A stretch of DNA of 64,000 bases, taken from Pseudomonadota bacterium (GTDB taxonomy: Bacteria; Pseudomonadota; Alphaproteobacteria; Rhizobiales; Rhizobiaceae). The DNA is taken from the NCBI GenBank assembly GCA_023404095.1, contig JAEYDD010000072.1, positions 487,944-551,943 of the forward strand. The letters run 5' to 3'. The notes beneath the pieces are model-generated. The model did no database searches. It saw only the letters and a list, made by a program, of their open reading frames with translations, and was not told where the DNA came from. Shown in pieces: positions 44,908 through 54,119 of this stretch. How positions within the stretch are numbered: position 1 is the first letter of the stretch; each line of letters begins with the position of its first letter. The position numbers were made by a program, and so were the translations under genes.

Positions 44908-46295
44908 CGGAAGAACTGCCGGATGCGCTGGCCGTCCCGCTCGATCTCGACCCGCCATACGGAGGGATCGTCGGCAACGAGACCCTCCAGAACCTCGGTG
45001 GAGGCAACGGAGGCGCCGTTGAGCTCGATGATGATATCGCGCGGCTGCAGGCCTATGCGGGCGGCGGGCGAGCCGCGGTTGACATCGGTCACGACCACGC
45101 CGACCGAGCCCGCCGGCATGCGCAGCTCGTCGGCGACGCGCGGTGACAGATTGGCGACCACGGCGCCGGAGAACGGGTTGCGGCCCTCGATCAGCCTTTC
45201 GTCGCGCGGCGTGGTTTCCGGCGGACGGTCGAGTGCGATCGTCAACTGCTCTTGCCTGCCGCCGTCGCTGACGGTCAGCTTTGCCGTTCCCCCGATGCCG
45301 ACCGTCGCCAGGCGATAGCCGAGCGCGTCTGGGTGTTCAACGGCGATGCCGTTGACCGCAAGCACGACATCGCCCGGCTTCAGCCCGGCCTTCTCCGCAG
45401 GGCTTGCCGCAAGAACTTTCGAGACGAGCGCGCCGCGGGCCTTGTCCAGGCCAAGCGCCTCGGCCACGTCGGAGGTGACGGCGTCGAAAGTCGCGCCGAC
45501 GAAGGGCCGGTCGAAGGTGGTGTTCCCGCCGATGGCGCTTGCGACGAAGACCTTCACGAGATTGGCCGGGATCGCGAAACCTACGCCGTTCGACCCGCCG
45601 CCGCGGGAAAAGATCGCGGTGTTGATGCCGATCAGCTCGCCCTTCATGTCGATCAGGCCACCGCCGGAATTGCCGGGATTGATCGAGGCGTCGGTCTGGA
45701 TGAAGAAGCCGAAATCGCCGGCCTTGACCTGATTGCGCGCCAATGCCGAGACGATGCCACTCGTGACCGTCTGGCCGACGCCGAACGGATTGCCGATTGC
45801 AAGCACGAGATCGCCGACCTCGACGGCGTCGCTGTCGCCAAGCGGCAACGCGTCGAACGTCTCCCTGGCCTGGATCTTCAGGACGGCGAGATCGACGCGA
45901 TCGTCCTTGAGCAGCACCGTGCAGGGATACTCGCGGCCGTCGCTGAGGGCGACCTTGATATCGTCGGCGCCTTCGATCACGTGATTGTTGGTCACCACGA
46001 TGCCGTCCTTGCCGACGATCACACCGGAGCCGAGCGAGGATTGCTTTTGCGTCCGGTTCGGCATGCGCTGGCCGAAGAACTCCTCGAAGAAGGGATCGTT
46101 GAACGGCGAACGCCGCTCGACGACGCGCTCCGCATAGACGTTTACCGTCGCGTTGGCGGTTTTCTTGACCAACGGCGCGAAGGAAAGCTGCATCTCCATC
46201 TGCGAGGCGGGAACGGTCTTGTCCTGGGCGATGGCGGGCGAGGTGACGGTGAGCAGCAGGAGGGTTGCAGTAGCGAGGCCTTGGCCGAATTTCAT
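44904..46295 (-). CDS. Do-family serine protease (DegP/DegQ-like)
   Basis: Periplasmic protease/chaperone of 463 residues. Signal peptide MKFGQGLATATLLLLTVTSP with cleavage near SPAIA-QD. The catalytic triad is visible as His in TNNHVIEG, Asp in DRVDLAVL and Ser in GNSGGGLI. Two PDZ-like domains follow (about 255-340 and 375-463). The start at 46295 has GGAG about 9 nt upstream; an in-frame TTG 3 bp earlier is possible. The gene is divergent from msrP and overlaps rarA. It probably serves in periplasmic protein quality control. Confidence 0.94.
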   Translation of the reverse strand: MKFGQGLATATLLLLTVTSPAIAQDKTVPASQMEMQLSFAPLVKKTANATVNVYAERVVERRSPFNDPFFEEFFGQRMPNRTQKQSSLGSGVIVGKDGIVVTNNHVIEGADDIKVALSDGREYPCTVLLKDDRVDLAVLKIQARETFDALPLGDSDAVEVGDLVLAIGNPFGVGQTVTSGIVSALARNQVKAGDFGFFIQTDASINPGNSGGGLIDMKGELIGINTAIFSRGGGSNGVGFAIPANLVKVFVASAIGGNTTFDRPFVGATFDAVTSDVAEALGLDKARGALVSKVLAASPAEKAGLKPGDVVLAVNGIAVEHPDALGYRLATVGIGGTAKLTVSDGGRQEQLTIALDRPPETTPRDERLIEGRNPFSGAVVANLSPRVADELRMPAGSVGVVVTDVNRGSPAARIGLQPRDIIIELNGASVASTEVLEGLVADDPSVWRVEIERDGQRIRQFFR

Positions 46296-46500
46296 CAAAG
46301 ATTCTCCCTTTCGTTGCCGCCACGTTCAGATAAGATTTGGCGCGAAAAAAGGCAAATGCGCCAAGGCCGGAGAACCGAAAATTCGGTCACGCGGCGCGCA
46401 CGAAATCGTGCTTTTCAATCCTCTGTCGCCAATGCTGAAACTTTGGTGTCATCTGACCCGTTCAAGGCCCGAAGCCTTCCTTTCCTTTGAGGAAATCACC

Positions 46501-47445
46501 ATGACAGCCTACCGTCCGCCCAGGATCAACGCCCGCGAAATCACGCCGGAAAGCCTGTTTCTCAACCGACGCCTGTTCATGACGGCGACTGCAGGCGGCC
46601 TGCTTGCAGCCGGTGTCACCAGGGGGGCGCACGCGGCGCAACTGAACGCTTCGCCTTCCAGCTACAGGCTCGATGAGTCGCTGACGCCGGAAAAGGACGT
46701 CACGAGCTACAACAATTTCTACGAATTCGGCACGGGAAAGGACGACCCCGCCGCCAACAGCGGAAACTTCAAGCCGTCTCCCTGGACGATCAAGGTCGAG
46801 GGAATGGTGGCAAAGCCGCGTGAATTCGGTCTCGAGGAACTGATGGCGATGCCGCTGGAAGAGCGGACCTACCGCATGCGCTGCGTCGAGGCATGGTCCA
46901 TGGTGATTCCCTGGATCGGGTTTCCCTTGGCAAGCCTCCTCGACAAGGTCGAGCCGCTCGGAAGCGCCAAGTACGTAGCCTTCGAGACGGTGGTGCGGCC
47001 GGAACAGATGCCGGGGCAGTCGGGATACTTCCAGCCCTTGCCCTGGCCCTATGTCGAGGGACTGCGGCTCGACGAGGCTCGCCACCCGCTGACGATCCTC
47101 TCCGTCGGCCTCTACGGCAAGACGCTGCCGAACCAGAACGGAGCGCCGGTCCGCCTGGTCGTGCCGTGGAAGTACGGCTTCAAAGGCATAAAGTCGATCG
47201 TGAAGATCACGCTGACGGAGAAAGAACCGCCGACGACCTGGAACCTCTCGGCGCCCAACGAATACGGCTTCTATGCGAACGTCAACCCGGCCGTCGACCA
47301 TCCGCGCTGGAGCCAGGCCACGGAGAACCGGATCGGCGAAGGGGGCTTCTTTGGCGGCAGCCGGCGCAACACGCTGCCATTCAACGGCTATGCCGAAGAG
47401 GTGGCCGGCCTCTATGCCGGCATGGACCTCGTGAAGAATTTTTGA
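46501..47445 (+). CDS. msrP: periplasmic methionine sulfoxide reductase, molybdenum subunit
   Basis: Catalytic subunit (314 residues) that repairs oxidised methionine in periplasmic proteins using a molybdopterin cofactor. Tat signal: NRRLFMTATAGG within the first 45 residues. The Mo-ligand cysteine is in YRMRCVEAWS near residue 127; VPWKYGFKGIKSIVKI and the C-terminal LPFNGYAEEV match the family. GAGG precedes the ATG at 46501. It is followed after 2 bp by msrQ. Confidence 0.94.
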   Translation: MTAYRPPRINAREITPESLFLNRRLFMTATAGGLLAAGVTRGAHAAQLNASPSSYRLDESLTPEKDVTSYNNFYEFGTGKDDPAANSGNFKPSPWTIKVEGMVAKPREFGLEELMAMPLEERTYRMRCVEAWSMVIPWIGFPLASLLDKVEPLGSAKYVAFETVVRPEQMPGQSGYFQPLPWPYVEGLRLDEARHPLTILSVGLYGKTLPNQNGAPVRLVVPWKYGFKGIKSIVKITLTEKEPPTTWNLSAPNEYGFYANVNPAVDHPRWSQATENRIGEGGFFGGSRRNTLPFNGYAEEVAGLYAGMDLVKNF

Positions 47446-47447
47446 TC

Positions 47448-48092
47448 ATGGCCGCGCTTCCGGCCCTACCCCGCAGGTATCACGGCGCCTCTGTCTGGGC
47501 GCTCTATGCGCTCGGCTTCATCCCAGCCGTCTCCGCCTTCTATCTCGGCGCAACCGGACAGCTGCCGGGAAACGCCATCAAGGAATTCGAGCACCTGCTC
47601 GGCATTTGGGGCTTACGCTTCCTGATCGCGACGCTGTGCATCACCCCGATCCGCGACCTCTTCGGCATCAACTGGATCCGCTACCGACGGGCGCTCGGGC
47701 TCCTGGCGTTCTGGTACGTGGTCATGCACTTTGCGACCTACATGATCCTCGACAAGTATCTGGATTTCGCCTCGGTCGTCACCGATATCGCCAGACGTCC
47801 CTTCATCACCATCGGCATGGCGGGCCTCGTCATGCTGATCCCGCTCGCGCTGACGTCGAACAACTGGTCGATCCGAAAGCTCGGGCCGCGCTGGAACAGG
47901 CTGCACAAGCTCGTCTACGTCATCGCGGCGGCGGGTGCGCTGCATTTCGCGATGTCGGTGAAGGTGGTCGGGCCGGAGCAGATGATCTATATCGCGCTGG
48001 TTGCGGCGTTGCTCGTCTGGCGGCTGGTTCGCCCGAGGTACAATAAATGGCGGCGCGAGGGCGCGCGGCCAAACTTTGGCGCCGCGCAGTAG
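47448..48092 (+). CDS. msrQ: heme-binding membrane subunit MsrQ
   Basis: A six-helix membrane cytochrome (214 residues) that passes electrons from quinone to MsrP. Conserved His-containing helices are seen, e.g. LGLLAFWYVVMHFATYM and NRLHKLVYVIAAAGALHF. It starts 2 bp after the msrP stop. It converges on rplQ. Confidence 0.93.
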   Translation: MAALPALPRRYHGASVWALYALGFIPAVSAFYLGATGQLPGNAIKEFEHLLGIWGLRFLIATLCITPIRDLFGINWIRYRRALGLLAFWYVVMHFATYMILDKYLDFASVVTDIARRPFITIGMAGLVMLIPLALTSNNWSIRKLGPRWNRLHKLVYVIAAAGALHFAMSVKVVGPEQMIYIALVAALLVWRLVRPRYNKWRREGARPNFGAAQ

Positions 48093-48293
48093 GACCGCCG
48101 GGGCATCCCGCACACCGTCGCCCTCAGCCGCCTGCGGAGCGAACTGCCCCTCATTCACCTGCCTGCACCTTCTCCACGCCTGCGGGACAGGGGGCAAGGT
48201 CAGGGGCTGTATCTGCCCGACGTGACGATGAGGGCGACGTTCCGGCGTTCTGTTCCCGCCCCGAGGCTTTCCAGCGTATCGCAAACAGGAAAA

Positions 48294-48319
48294 AGGCCGG
48301 GCGCTTTCGCACCCGGCCT
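48294..48319 (-). terminator. terminator after rplQ
   Basis: On the minus strand stem AGGCCGGG / CCCGGCCT with inner TGC-GAAA-GCG, followed by TTTT. It is 27 bp after the rplQ stop and ends the ribosomal cluster; it could also serve the converging msrQ. Confidence 0.88.
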
Positions 48320-48345
48320 CTTCCATTCATTCCGTTGCCCGAAAA

Positions 48346-48768
48346 TCAGGCGGCTTCGGCAGCAGCCTCGGCTTCGACGCGGGCCTTGTCGGCGGCGCCC
48401 TTGGCGGCGACGTCACGGTCGACGAACTCGATGACGGCCAGCGGGGCGTTGTCGCCCGTGCGGTAGCCGGCCTTCATGATGCGCAGGTAGCCGCCGTTGC
48501 GGGTGGCGTAGCGCGAAGCGATCGCATCAAACAGCTTGGAAACGACGGCGGCGTCGCGGATCTGCGAGATCGCCTGGCGGCGAGCGTGCAGGTCGCCGCG
48601 CTTGCCGAGGGTGACGAGCTTTTCGACGATCGGGCGAATTTCCTTCGCCTTCGGCAGGGTGGTGACGATCTGCTCATGGGTGATGAGCGAAGCAGCCATG
48701 TTGGCGAACATCGCCTTGCGGTGGCTGGCGGTACGGTTCAGCTTGCGGCCGGCTTTCTGGTGGCGCAT
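48346..48768 (-). CDS. rplQ: 50S ribosomal protein L17
   Basis: 140 residues starting MRHQKAGRKLNRTASHR, the L17 signature, with an Ala/Glu-rich tail. Last gene of the ribosomal supercluster, 179 bp after rpoA. Confidence 0.98.
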   Translation of the reverse strand: MRHQKAGRKLNRTASHRKAMFANMAASLITHEQIVTTLPKAKEIRPIVEKLVTLGKRGDLHARRQAISQIRDAAVVSKLFDAIASRYATRNGGYLRIMKAGYRTGDNAPLAVIEFVDRDVAAKGAADKARVEAEAAAEAA

Positions 48769-48947
48769 TGCTATTCTCCTTCAATGCAGGGCTCCCGATC
48801 TCGCATCGGTCCTGCCGTTTCCTGGCACATACAGGCGACCTGCCTGCTGTCTGACGGGGAAAGGCAGCGGCATTACCCTGCCTTCGGTTGCTTTCAATCG
48901 GCGCGACGTGCGAGCGGCAAGACCGCCCGCACGCTTTCTCGTGCCGC

Positions 48948-49958
48948 TCAGTACTGGTCTTCGTAGCGCTTGGCGAGATCTTCGATGTTCTCGGGCGGCC
49001 ATGCCGGCACTTCCATGCCGAGGTGCAGGCCCATGGAAGCGAGAACTTCCTTGATCTCGTTCAGCGACTTGCGACCGAAGTTCGGGGTCCGGAGCATTTC
49101 CGCTTCCGTCTTCTGGATCAGGTCGCCGATGTAGACGATGTTGTCGTTCTTCAGGCAGTTCGCCGAACGGACCGAAAGCTCCAGCTCGTCGACCTTCTTC
49201 AGAAGCGCCGGGTTGAACGCCAACTCGGTGACCGACTCTTCTTCGGCTTCCTTCTGCGGCTCGTCGAAGTTGACGAAGACCGACAGCTGGTCCTGAAGAA
49301 TGCGGGCAGCGAACGCGATCGCGTCCTCACCCGTGACGGAGCCATCGGTCTCGATGGACATCGTCAACTTGTCGTAGTCGAGAACCTGGCCCTCGCGGGT
49401 GTTTTCGACCTTGTAGGACACCTTCTTGACCGGCGAGTAGAGGCTGTCGACCGGGATGAGACCGATCGGCGCGTCTTCGGCGCGGTTGCGGTCAGCCGGC
49501 ACGTAGCCCTTGCCGTTGTTGACGGTGAACTCCATGCGGATCTCGGCGCCCTCGTCGAGCGTGCAGATCACGTGGTCCGGGTTCAGGATCTCGATATCGC
49601 CGACCGTCTGGATGTCACCGGCGGTGACGACGCCCGGGCCCTGCTTGCGCACGACCATGCGCTTGGAATCGTCGCCATCCATCTTGATGGCGATTTCCTT
49701 GATGTTGAGCACGATGTCGGTCACATCTTCCCGGACGCCCGGGATCGAGGAGAACTCGTGCAGAACGCCGTCGATCTGCACTGCGGTGACGGCAGCGCCA
49801 CGCAGCGACGACAGCAGAACGCGGCGAAGCGCGTTGCCGAGGGTCAGACCGAAGCCGCGCTCGAGCGGTTCCGCCACGAGGCTCACCTTCGTGCGGCCCG
49901 ACGAGGCGAACTCGACCTTGTTCGGCTTGATCAGTTCCTGCCAGTTTTTCTGGATCAT
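48948..49958 (-). CDS. rpoA: RNA polymerase alpha subunit
   Basis: 336 residues, starting MIQKNWQELIKPNKVEF at 49958. The N-terminal dimerisation domain shows GFGLTLGNALRRVLLSS; the C-terminal DNA- and activator-binding domain shows LRTPNFGRKSLNEIKE. Located between rpsK and rplQ as in other bacteria. Confidence 0.98.
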   Translation of the reverse strand: MIQKNWQELIKPNKVEFASSGRTKVSLVAEPLERGFGLTLGNALRRVLLSSLRGAAVTAVQIDGVLHEFSSIPGVREDVTDIVLNIKEIAIKMDGDDSKRMVVRKQGPGVVTAGDIQTVGDIEILNPDHVICTLDEGAEIRMEFTVNNGKGYVPADRNRAEDAPIGLIPVDSLYSPVKKVSYKVENTREGQVLDYDKLTMSIETDGSVTGEDAIAFAARILQDQLSVFVNFDEPQKEAEEESVTELAFNPALLKKVDELELSVRSANCLKNDNIVYIGDLIQKTEAEMLRTPNFGRKSLNEIKEVLASMGLHLGMEVPAWPPENIEDLAKRYEDQY

Positions 49959-50061
49959 ATCTTTTGCCTTCCGTTCGCCACCACCATCCAATCGTGGCGG
50001 CCGAGCCTTGAAGAGCCGTCGGCGCGAGAAGCGCGCCAGCCGGCATGACGATTGCGAATGA

Positions 50062-50451
50062 TCAGACGCGGCGCTTCTTGCGCGGACGGCAGCCGTTGTG
50101 CGGGATCGGCGTGACGTCGCGGATCGAGGTGATCATGAAGCCGGCGGCCTGCAGTGCGCGCAGAGCCGATTCACGACCGGAACCCGGGCCGCAGACTTCG
50201 ACTTCGAGCGACTTCATGCCGTGCTCCTGAGCCTTCTTGGCGCAGTCTTCAGCAGCGATCTGGGCAGCGAACGGGGTCGACTTGCGCGAACCCTTGAAGC
50301 CCTTTGCACCAGCGGACGACCAGGCAATCGCGTTGCCCTGTGCGTCGGTGATGGTGATCATCGTATTGTTGAACGACGAATTGACGTGAGCAACACCGGA
50401 GGTGATGTTCTTGCGTTCGCGACGGCGGACGCGTGCGGCTTCCTTGGCCAT
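50062..50451 (-). CDS. rpsK: 30S ribosomal protein S11
   Basis: 129 residues with NITSGVAHVNSSFNNTM and the C-terminal PHNGCRPRKKRRV. It is preceded by a 264-bp leader containing a terminator and a repeated 30-nt element. Confidence 0.98.
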   Translation of the reverse strand: MAKEAARVRRRERKNITSGVAHVNSSFNNTMITITDAQGNAIAWSSAGAKGFKGSRKSTPFAAQIAAEDCAKKAQEHGMKSLEVEVCGPGSGRESALRALQAAGFMITSIRDVTPIPHNGCRPRKKRRV

Positions 50452-50474
50452 GGGTATTCCTTTCGTTGATCTCT

Positions 50475-50610
50475 ACACCGCCGTAGTTCCAGCGGCTCCA
50501 CCGGGTGGGAGCATTCTCGCCCCTGCCCTGATTGTGTTATGTGCACGTCACCTTCGAAGGCTACCGTGCGGCGATATCGTCACTGCCGTAACGCCAGCAG
50601 CTCCACCGAC
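50475..50610 (-). repeat. imperfect direct repeat in the rpsK leader
   Basis: Two copies of a roughly 30-nt element lie at 50475-50504 and 50581-50610, 106 bp apart. Each reads CGGTGGAGCyGCTGG then a diverged pair and yTACGGCrGTG on the minus strand. They lie in the leader of rpsK. Two alike elements in a ribosomal-protein leader could be a binding site or a duplication scar. Confidence 0.6.
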
Positions 50611-50670
50611 CGGGACGACCATGAAAACGGTCACCGCACATGCGGTCCAGGCCCCGTTCGAAACTCAAAA

Positions 50671-50694
50671 GAGGCCGGCGCAAACGCCAGCCTC
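50671..50694 (-). terminator. intra-cluster terminator between rpsM and rpsK
   Basis: On the minus strand GAGGCTGGCG / CGCCGGCCTC (10 bp with one G-T pair, 4-nt loop) is followed by TTTTGAG. It sits 22 bp after the rpsM stop, so transcription from rpsM should end here at least in part. Confidence 0.75.
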
Positions 50695-50715
50695 CAAATC
50701 TCCCATATCGGGAAA

Positions 50716-51084
50716 TTACTTCTTCTTGCCCGCGATGGCCTTCGCCGGACCCTTACGGGTACGGGCGTTGGTGTGCGTGCGCTGGCCACGAACCGGCAGG
50801 CCGCGACGGTGACGCAGGCCACGGTAGCAACCGAGGTCCATCAGACGCTTGATGTTCATCGACGTCTCGCGGCGCAGGTCGCCTTCGACCTGGTAGTCGC
50901 GGTCGATCGCTTCGCGGATCGACAGCACCTCGGCGTCGGTCAGCTGATGGACGCGACGGTCAGCGGGAATGCCGACCTTCTCGATGATTTCCTGTGCAAA
51001 CTTCGGACCGATCCCGTGGATGTAGGTCAGCGCGATGACAACGCGCTTTGCAGTCGGGATGTTGACGCCAGCGATACGAGCCAC
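50716..51084 (-). CDS. rpsM: 30S ribosomal protein S13
   Basis: 122 residues starting MARIAGVNIPTAKRVVIALT with the C-terminal GQRTHTNARTRKGPAK. It has a long leader (about 165 nt) behind a promoter candidate at 51257-51285. Confidence 0.98.
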   Translation of the reverse strand: MARIAGVNIPTAKRVVIALTYIHGIGPKFAQEIIEKVGIPADRRVHQLTDAEVLSIREAIDRDYQVEGDLRRETSMNIKRLMDLGCYRGLRHRRGLPVRGQRTHTNARTRKGPAKAIAGKKK

Positions 51085-51256
51085 GCCTGTTCTCCTTGCT
51101 TCCAGTTGCCATCCGGCAAGTGGGTTTCTTCGTCATGCGACCCTGCGGCCGCGCGTTCAATTTCGAGGTTCGGGACATGTCAAAAGCGACCGCCTCCGGA
51201 TCTCGTTCTTGTCGAGAAATCCGCGCCGATCGCTAGCTTGTCGCGAGTTGGCGCTC

Positions 51257-51285
51257 TCTTAAGAGGAATCGGCCGGAAAAGTCAA
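51257..51285 (-). promoter_or_regulatory. candidate promoter for rpsM
   Basis: TTGACT (51285-51280), 17-nt spacer, TTAAGA (51262-51257) on the minus strand. The -35 lies in the loop of a 7-bp inverted repeat CGGCCGG / CCGGCCG (51270-51294). The -35 is strong and the -10 moderate. Confidence 0.5.
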
Positions 51286-51317
51286 CCCCGGCCGCTCCGA
51301 ATGACAGATTAATGGCC

Positions 51318-51896
51318 TTAAGCCAGGATCCTGCCGATCTGTTCCGTCACCACCTTGACGTCGGCCATGCCGTCGACCGTCTTCAGCATTCCGGTCGAGG
51401 AATAGTATTCCGACAGCGGCGCCGTCTTCTCGCGGTATTCCGTCAGCCGCCGCTTGAAGGCTTCGGGGTTGTCGTCGGAGCGGACGTTACCGCCGGCCGC
51501 GATCGTCTCGGCCACGCGGTTCTCCATCCGCTTGACCAGCGCTTCCTCGTCAACCTTGAGCTCGATGACGGCGTCGAGGCGAAGCCCCTTGCCGGCGAGC
51601 ATCTCATCCAGCGCCCGCGCCTGTGGCACGGTACGCGGATAGCCGTCGAGAATAAAACCGTTGCGACAATCGGCCGAATCGATTCGATCGGACACGATTT
51701 CGTTGACGATCGCATCGGAGACGAGCTGTCCGGCATCCATGACCGCCTTCGCCCGCTTGCCGACCTCCGTCTCAGCGGCGACGGCGGCGCGCAGCATGTC
51801 GCCGGTGGAGAGCTGGGGAATGCCATGCCTCTCCGTCAGGAGCTTTGCCTGCGTGCCCTTGCCGGCACCCGGCGGCCCCAAGAATATCAGTCTCAT
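51318..51896 (-). CDS. adk: adenylate kinase
   Basis: 192 residues. P-loop GPPGAGKGTQAK near residue 7 and the family NMP-binding segment ILDGYPRTVPQA near 83 are intact; it is the short bacterial form lacking the long LID. It overlaps the secY stop by 4 bp. Confidence 0.97.
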   Translation of the reverse strand: MRLIFLGPPGAGKGTQAKLLTERHGIPQLSTGDMLRAAVAAETEVGKRAKAVMDAGQLVSDAIVNEIVSDRIDSADCRNGFILDGYPRTVPQARALDEMLAGKGLRLDAVIELKVDEEALVKRMENRVAETIAAGGNVRSDDNPEAFKRRLTEYREKTAPLSEYYSSTGMLKTVDGMADVKVVTEQIGRILA

Positions 51897-53233
51897 CGTC
51901 CCCTCTTTCCTCCACGCAACTTAGACTTCTTGATCAGCCCTTCATATTGCTGGGCAATCAGATGACCCTGAATCTGTGCTACAGTATCAAGGGTCACGCT
52001 GACAACAATCAAAAGCGACGTACCACCAAGGTAGAACGGCACGCCCGTCTGCGCGATCAGGATTTCCGGAAGGATGCACACGAATACCAGGTAGATGGCG
52101 CCGAGCACCGTGATACGGGTCAGCACGTAGTCGATGTATTCCGCGGTGCGCTCGCCCGGACGAATGCCCGGAATGAAGCCACCATGCTTCTTCAGATTGT
52201 CCGCCGTGTCCTTCGGATTGAAGACGATGGCGGTGTAGAAGAAGGCGAAGAAGGCGATCATCGCGGCATAGAGCGCCATGTAGAGCGGCTGGCCGTGACC
52301 GAGCGCGGCAATGATCGTCGTCGCCCAGCCGGGCAGTTCCGTCGTGTTGCTGAACCCGGCGAGGGTCGCAGGCAACAACAGCAGCGAAGAGGCGAAGATC
52401 GCGGGAATGACGCCGGCGGTGTTGAGCTTCAGGGGCAGGTGCGACGTATCGCCCTGGAACATCCGGTTGCCCACCTGGCGCTTCGGATACTGGATCAGCA
52501 GGCGGCGCTGGGCGCGCTCGACGAAGACGATCAGCGCAATCACGCCAACGGCCATGACGACGACGGCTGCGATCACGCCGAACGAAAGCGCGCCGGTGCG
52601 GCCCAGCTCGAGCGTTCCAGCCATGGCGGTCGGCAGATGCGCGACGATGCCGGCGAAGATGATCAGCGAGATGCCGTTGCCGATGCCGCGCGAGGTGATC
52701 TGCTCACCAAGCCACATCAGGAACATGGTGCCGCCGAGCAGCGAGATCACGGTGGAAATGCGGAAGAACCAGCCCGGATCAACGACGAGCCCCTCCCCGC
52801 CCTCTAGACCGACGGCAATGCCATAGGCCTGCAGAGTGCCGAGCAGCACCGTGCCGTAGCGGGTGTACTGGTTGATGATCTTGCGGCCCTGTTCGCCTTC
52901 CTTCTTCAGCTGCTCGAGCGCCGGAACGACCGACGTCATAAGCTGAACGATAATGGAGGCGGATATGTAGGGCATGATGCCGAGCGCGAAGATCGCCATG
53001 CGCTCGACCGCACCGCCCGAGAACATGTTGAACAGGCCAAGAATACCGCCGCTCTGGCCCTGGAAGGCGCGGGCGAAGGCATCGGCGTCAAGGCCGGGAA
53101 GCGGAATGTAGGTGCCGAGACGGTAGACCAGCAGAGCGCCCAGCGTGAACCAGAGGCGCTTCTTGAGATCCTCGGCCTTGGCGAAGGTCGAAAAATTGAG
53201 ATTGGAGGCGAGTTGTTCCGCTGCCGATGCCAT
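51893..53233 (-). CDS. secY: protein translocase subunit SecY
   Basis: 446 residues with ten predicted membrane helices, forming the Sec translocation channel. Signatures include GTYIPLPGLD near residue 40, the plug region SGGAVERMAIFALGIMPYIS near 72 and the C-terminal YEGLIKKSK. It has a 402-bp gap and its own promoter candidate before it. Confidence 0.98.
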   Translation of the reverse strand: MASAAEQLASNLNFSTFAKAEDLKKRLWFTLGALLVYRLGTYIPLPGLDADAFARAFQGQSGGILGLFNMFSGGAVERMAIFALGIMPYISASIIVQLMTSVVPALEQLKKEGEQGRKIINQYTRYGTVLLGTLQAYGIAVGLEGGEGLVVDPGWFFRISTVISLLGGTMFLMWLGEQITSRGIGNGISLIIFAGIVAHLPTAMAGTLELGRTGALSFGVIAAVVVMAVGVIALIVFVERAQRRLLIQYPKRQVGNRMFQGDTSHLPLKLNTAGVIPAIFASSLLLLPATLAGFSNTTELPGWATTIIAALGHGQPLYMALYAAMIAFFAFFYTAIVFNPKDTADNLKKHGGFIPGIRPGERTAEYIDYVLTRITVLGAIYLVFVCILPEILIAQTGVPFYLGGTSLLIVVSVTLDTVAQIQGHLIAQQYEGLIKKSKLRGGKRGR

Positions 53234-53593
53234 GCGTTTCTCCGCGTAACCATGCCCGGGAAGAGGCCGGAGTGCCGGACCCGGGCTATGGCTGAACCGT
53301 TGCAGCGCGCGTTCTCGCGGAAGGCCTTCCGTTCAAAGCGCACGCTCTAAAATTTCCCCCCGGCCTTGCCAGGGCAAAGCAGGCGGCACGGAGGGTAAAC
53401 CGGGCGAAACCTCGATTGTCAAGCAATCCGACCCCTCGCCCGGTCGAAACTCCCCGGAAACAGGCAGCGGACTTTCCCCCGCCCCTGCCGAATTCCTTAA
53501 AGCCAACCGGATCTAAGGAATTGGGCAGCGCTCTCCCAAACCATGGCGCGACCATTTGCCCCCTCGGGACAGGTTCACATATGGGAGCGAAAA
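53234..53593. other. spacer between rplO terminator and secY
   Basis: About 360 bp with no gene. It holds the secY promoter candidate (53394-53423) and a run of CCTTAGATCC-like palindromic sequence near 53495-53525. Confidence 0.5.
53394..53423 (-). promoter_or_regulatory. candidate promoter for secY-adk
   Basis: On the minus strand CTTGACA (53423-53417) and TTTACC (53399-53394), spacer 17 nt. The -35 matches the rhizobial CTTGAC consensus exactly; the -10 is weak. It lies after the rplO terminator and 161 bp before secY. Confidence 0.5.
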
Positions 53594-53618
53594 CGCCCGG
53601 AGTGAAGCACCCCGGGCG
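53594..53618 (-). terminator. strong intra-cluster terminator after rplO
   Basis: On the minus strand an 11-bp stem (CGCCCGG core with one G-T pair), loop CTT, followed by TTTTCG. It is 18 bp after the rplO stop. It indicates that the spc block ends at rplO and secY is transcribed separately. Confidence 0.82.
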
Positions 53619-53635
53619 CAGAAAATCCGAATGGA

Positions 53636-54106
53636 TTATTCGGCAGCAGCCGAAAGCAGCTTGATGCTGCCGCCAGCCTTTTCGATCTTCTCGATGGCAG
53701 CCTTGGAAGCGCCAGCGACTTCGATCGTCAGCTTGGCATTCAGCTCGCCGTCGGCGAGGATGCGAACGCCATCCTTCGGGCGACGGATGACACCGGCTGC
53801 CTTCAGGGCAGCAGCATCGACGGTCGCCTTCGGGTCGAGCTTCTTGGCATCGATCGCGGTCTGCAGGCGCGCCAGCGAAACGGTGACGAACTCAGATGCG
53901 AAGATGTTGTTGAAGCCGCGCTTCGGCAGGCGACGATAGATCGGCATCTGGCCGCCCTCGAAGCCGTTGATCGCGACGCCCGAACGAGCCTTCTGACCCT
54001 TGACACCACGGCCGCCGGTCTTGCCGGAGCCGGAACCGATGCCGCGACCGACGCGCTTGCGGTTCTGGGTAGAACCTTCGTTGTCCTTGATTTCGTTCAG
54101 TTTCAT
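53636..54106 (-). CDS. rplO: 50S ribosomal protein L15
   Basis: 156 residues starting MKLNEIKDNEGS (ATG at 54106). Signature GRGIGSGSGKTGGRGVKGQK near the N-terminus and the C-terminal VAGASKAAIEKIEKAGG are present. Confidence 0.97.
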   Translation of the reverse strand: MKLNEIKDNEGSTQNRKRVGRGIGSGSGKTGGRGVKGQKARSGVAINGFEGGQMPIYRRLPKRGFNNIFASEFVTVSLARLQTAIDAKKLDPKATVDAAALKAAGVIRRPKDGVRILADGELNAKLTIEVAGASKAAIEKIEKAGGSIKLLSAAAE

Positions 54107-54119
54107 GATCTTATCCCCC

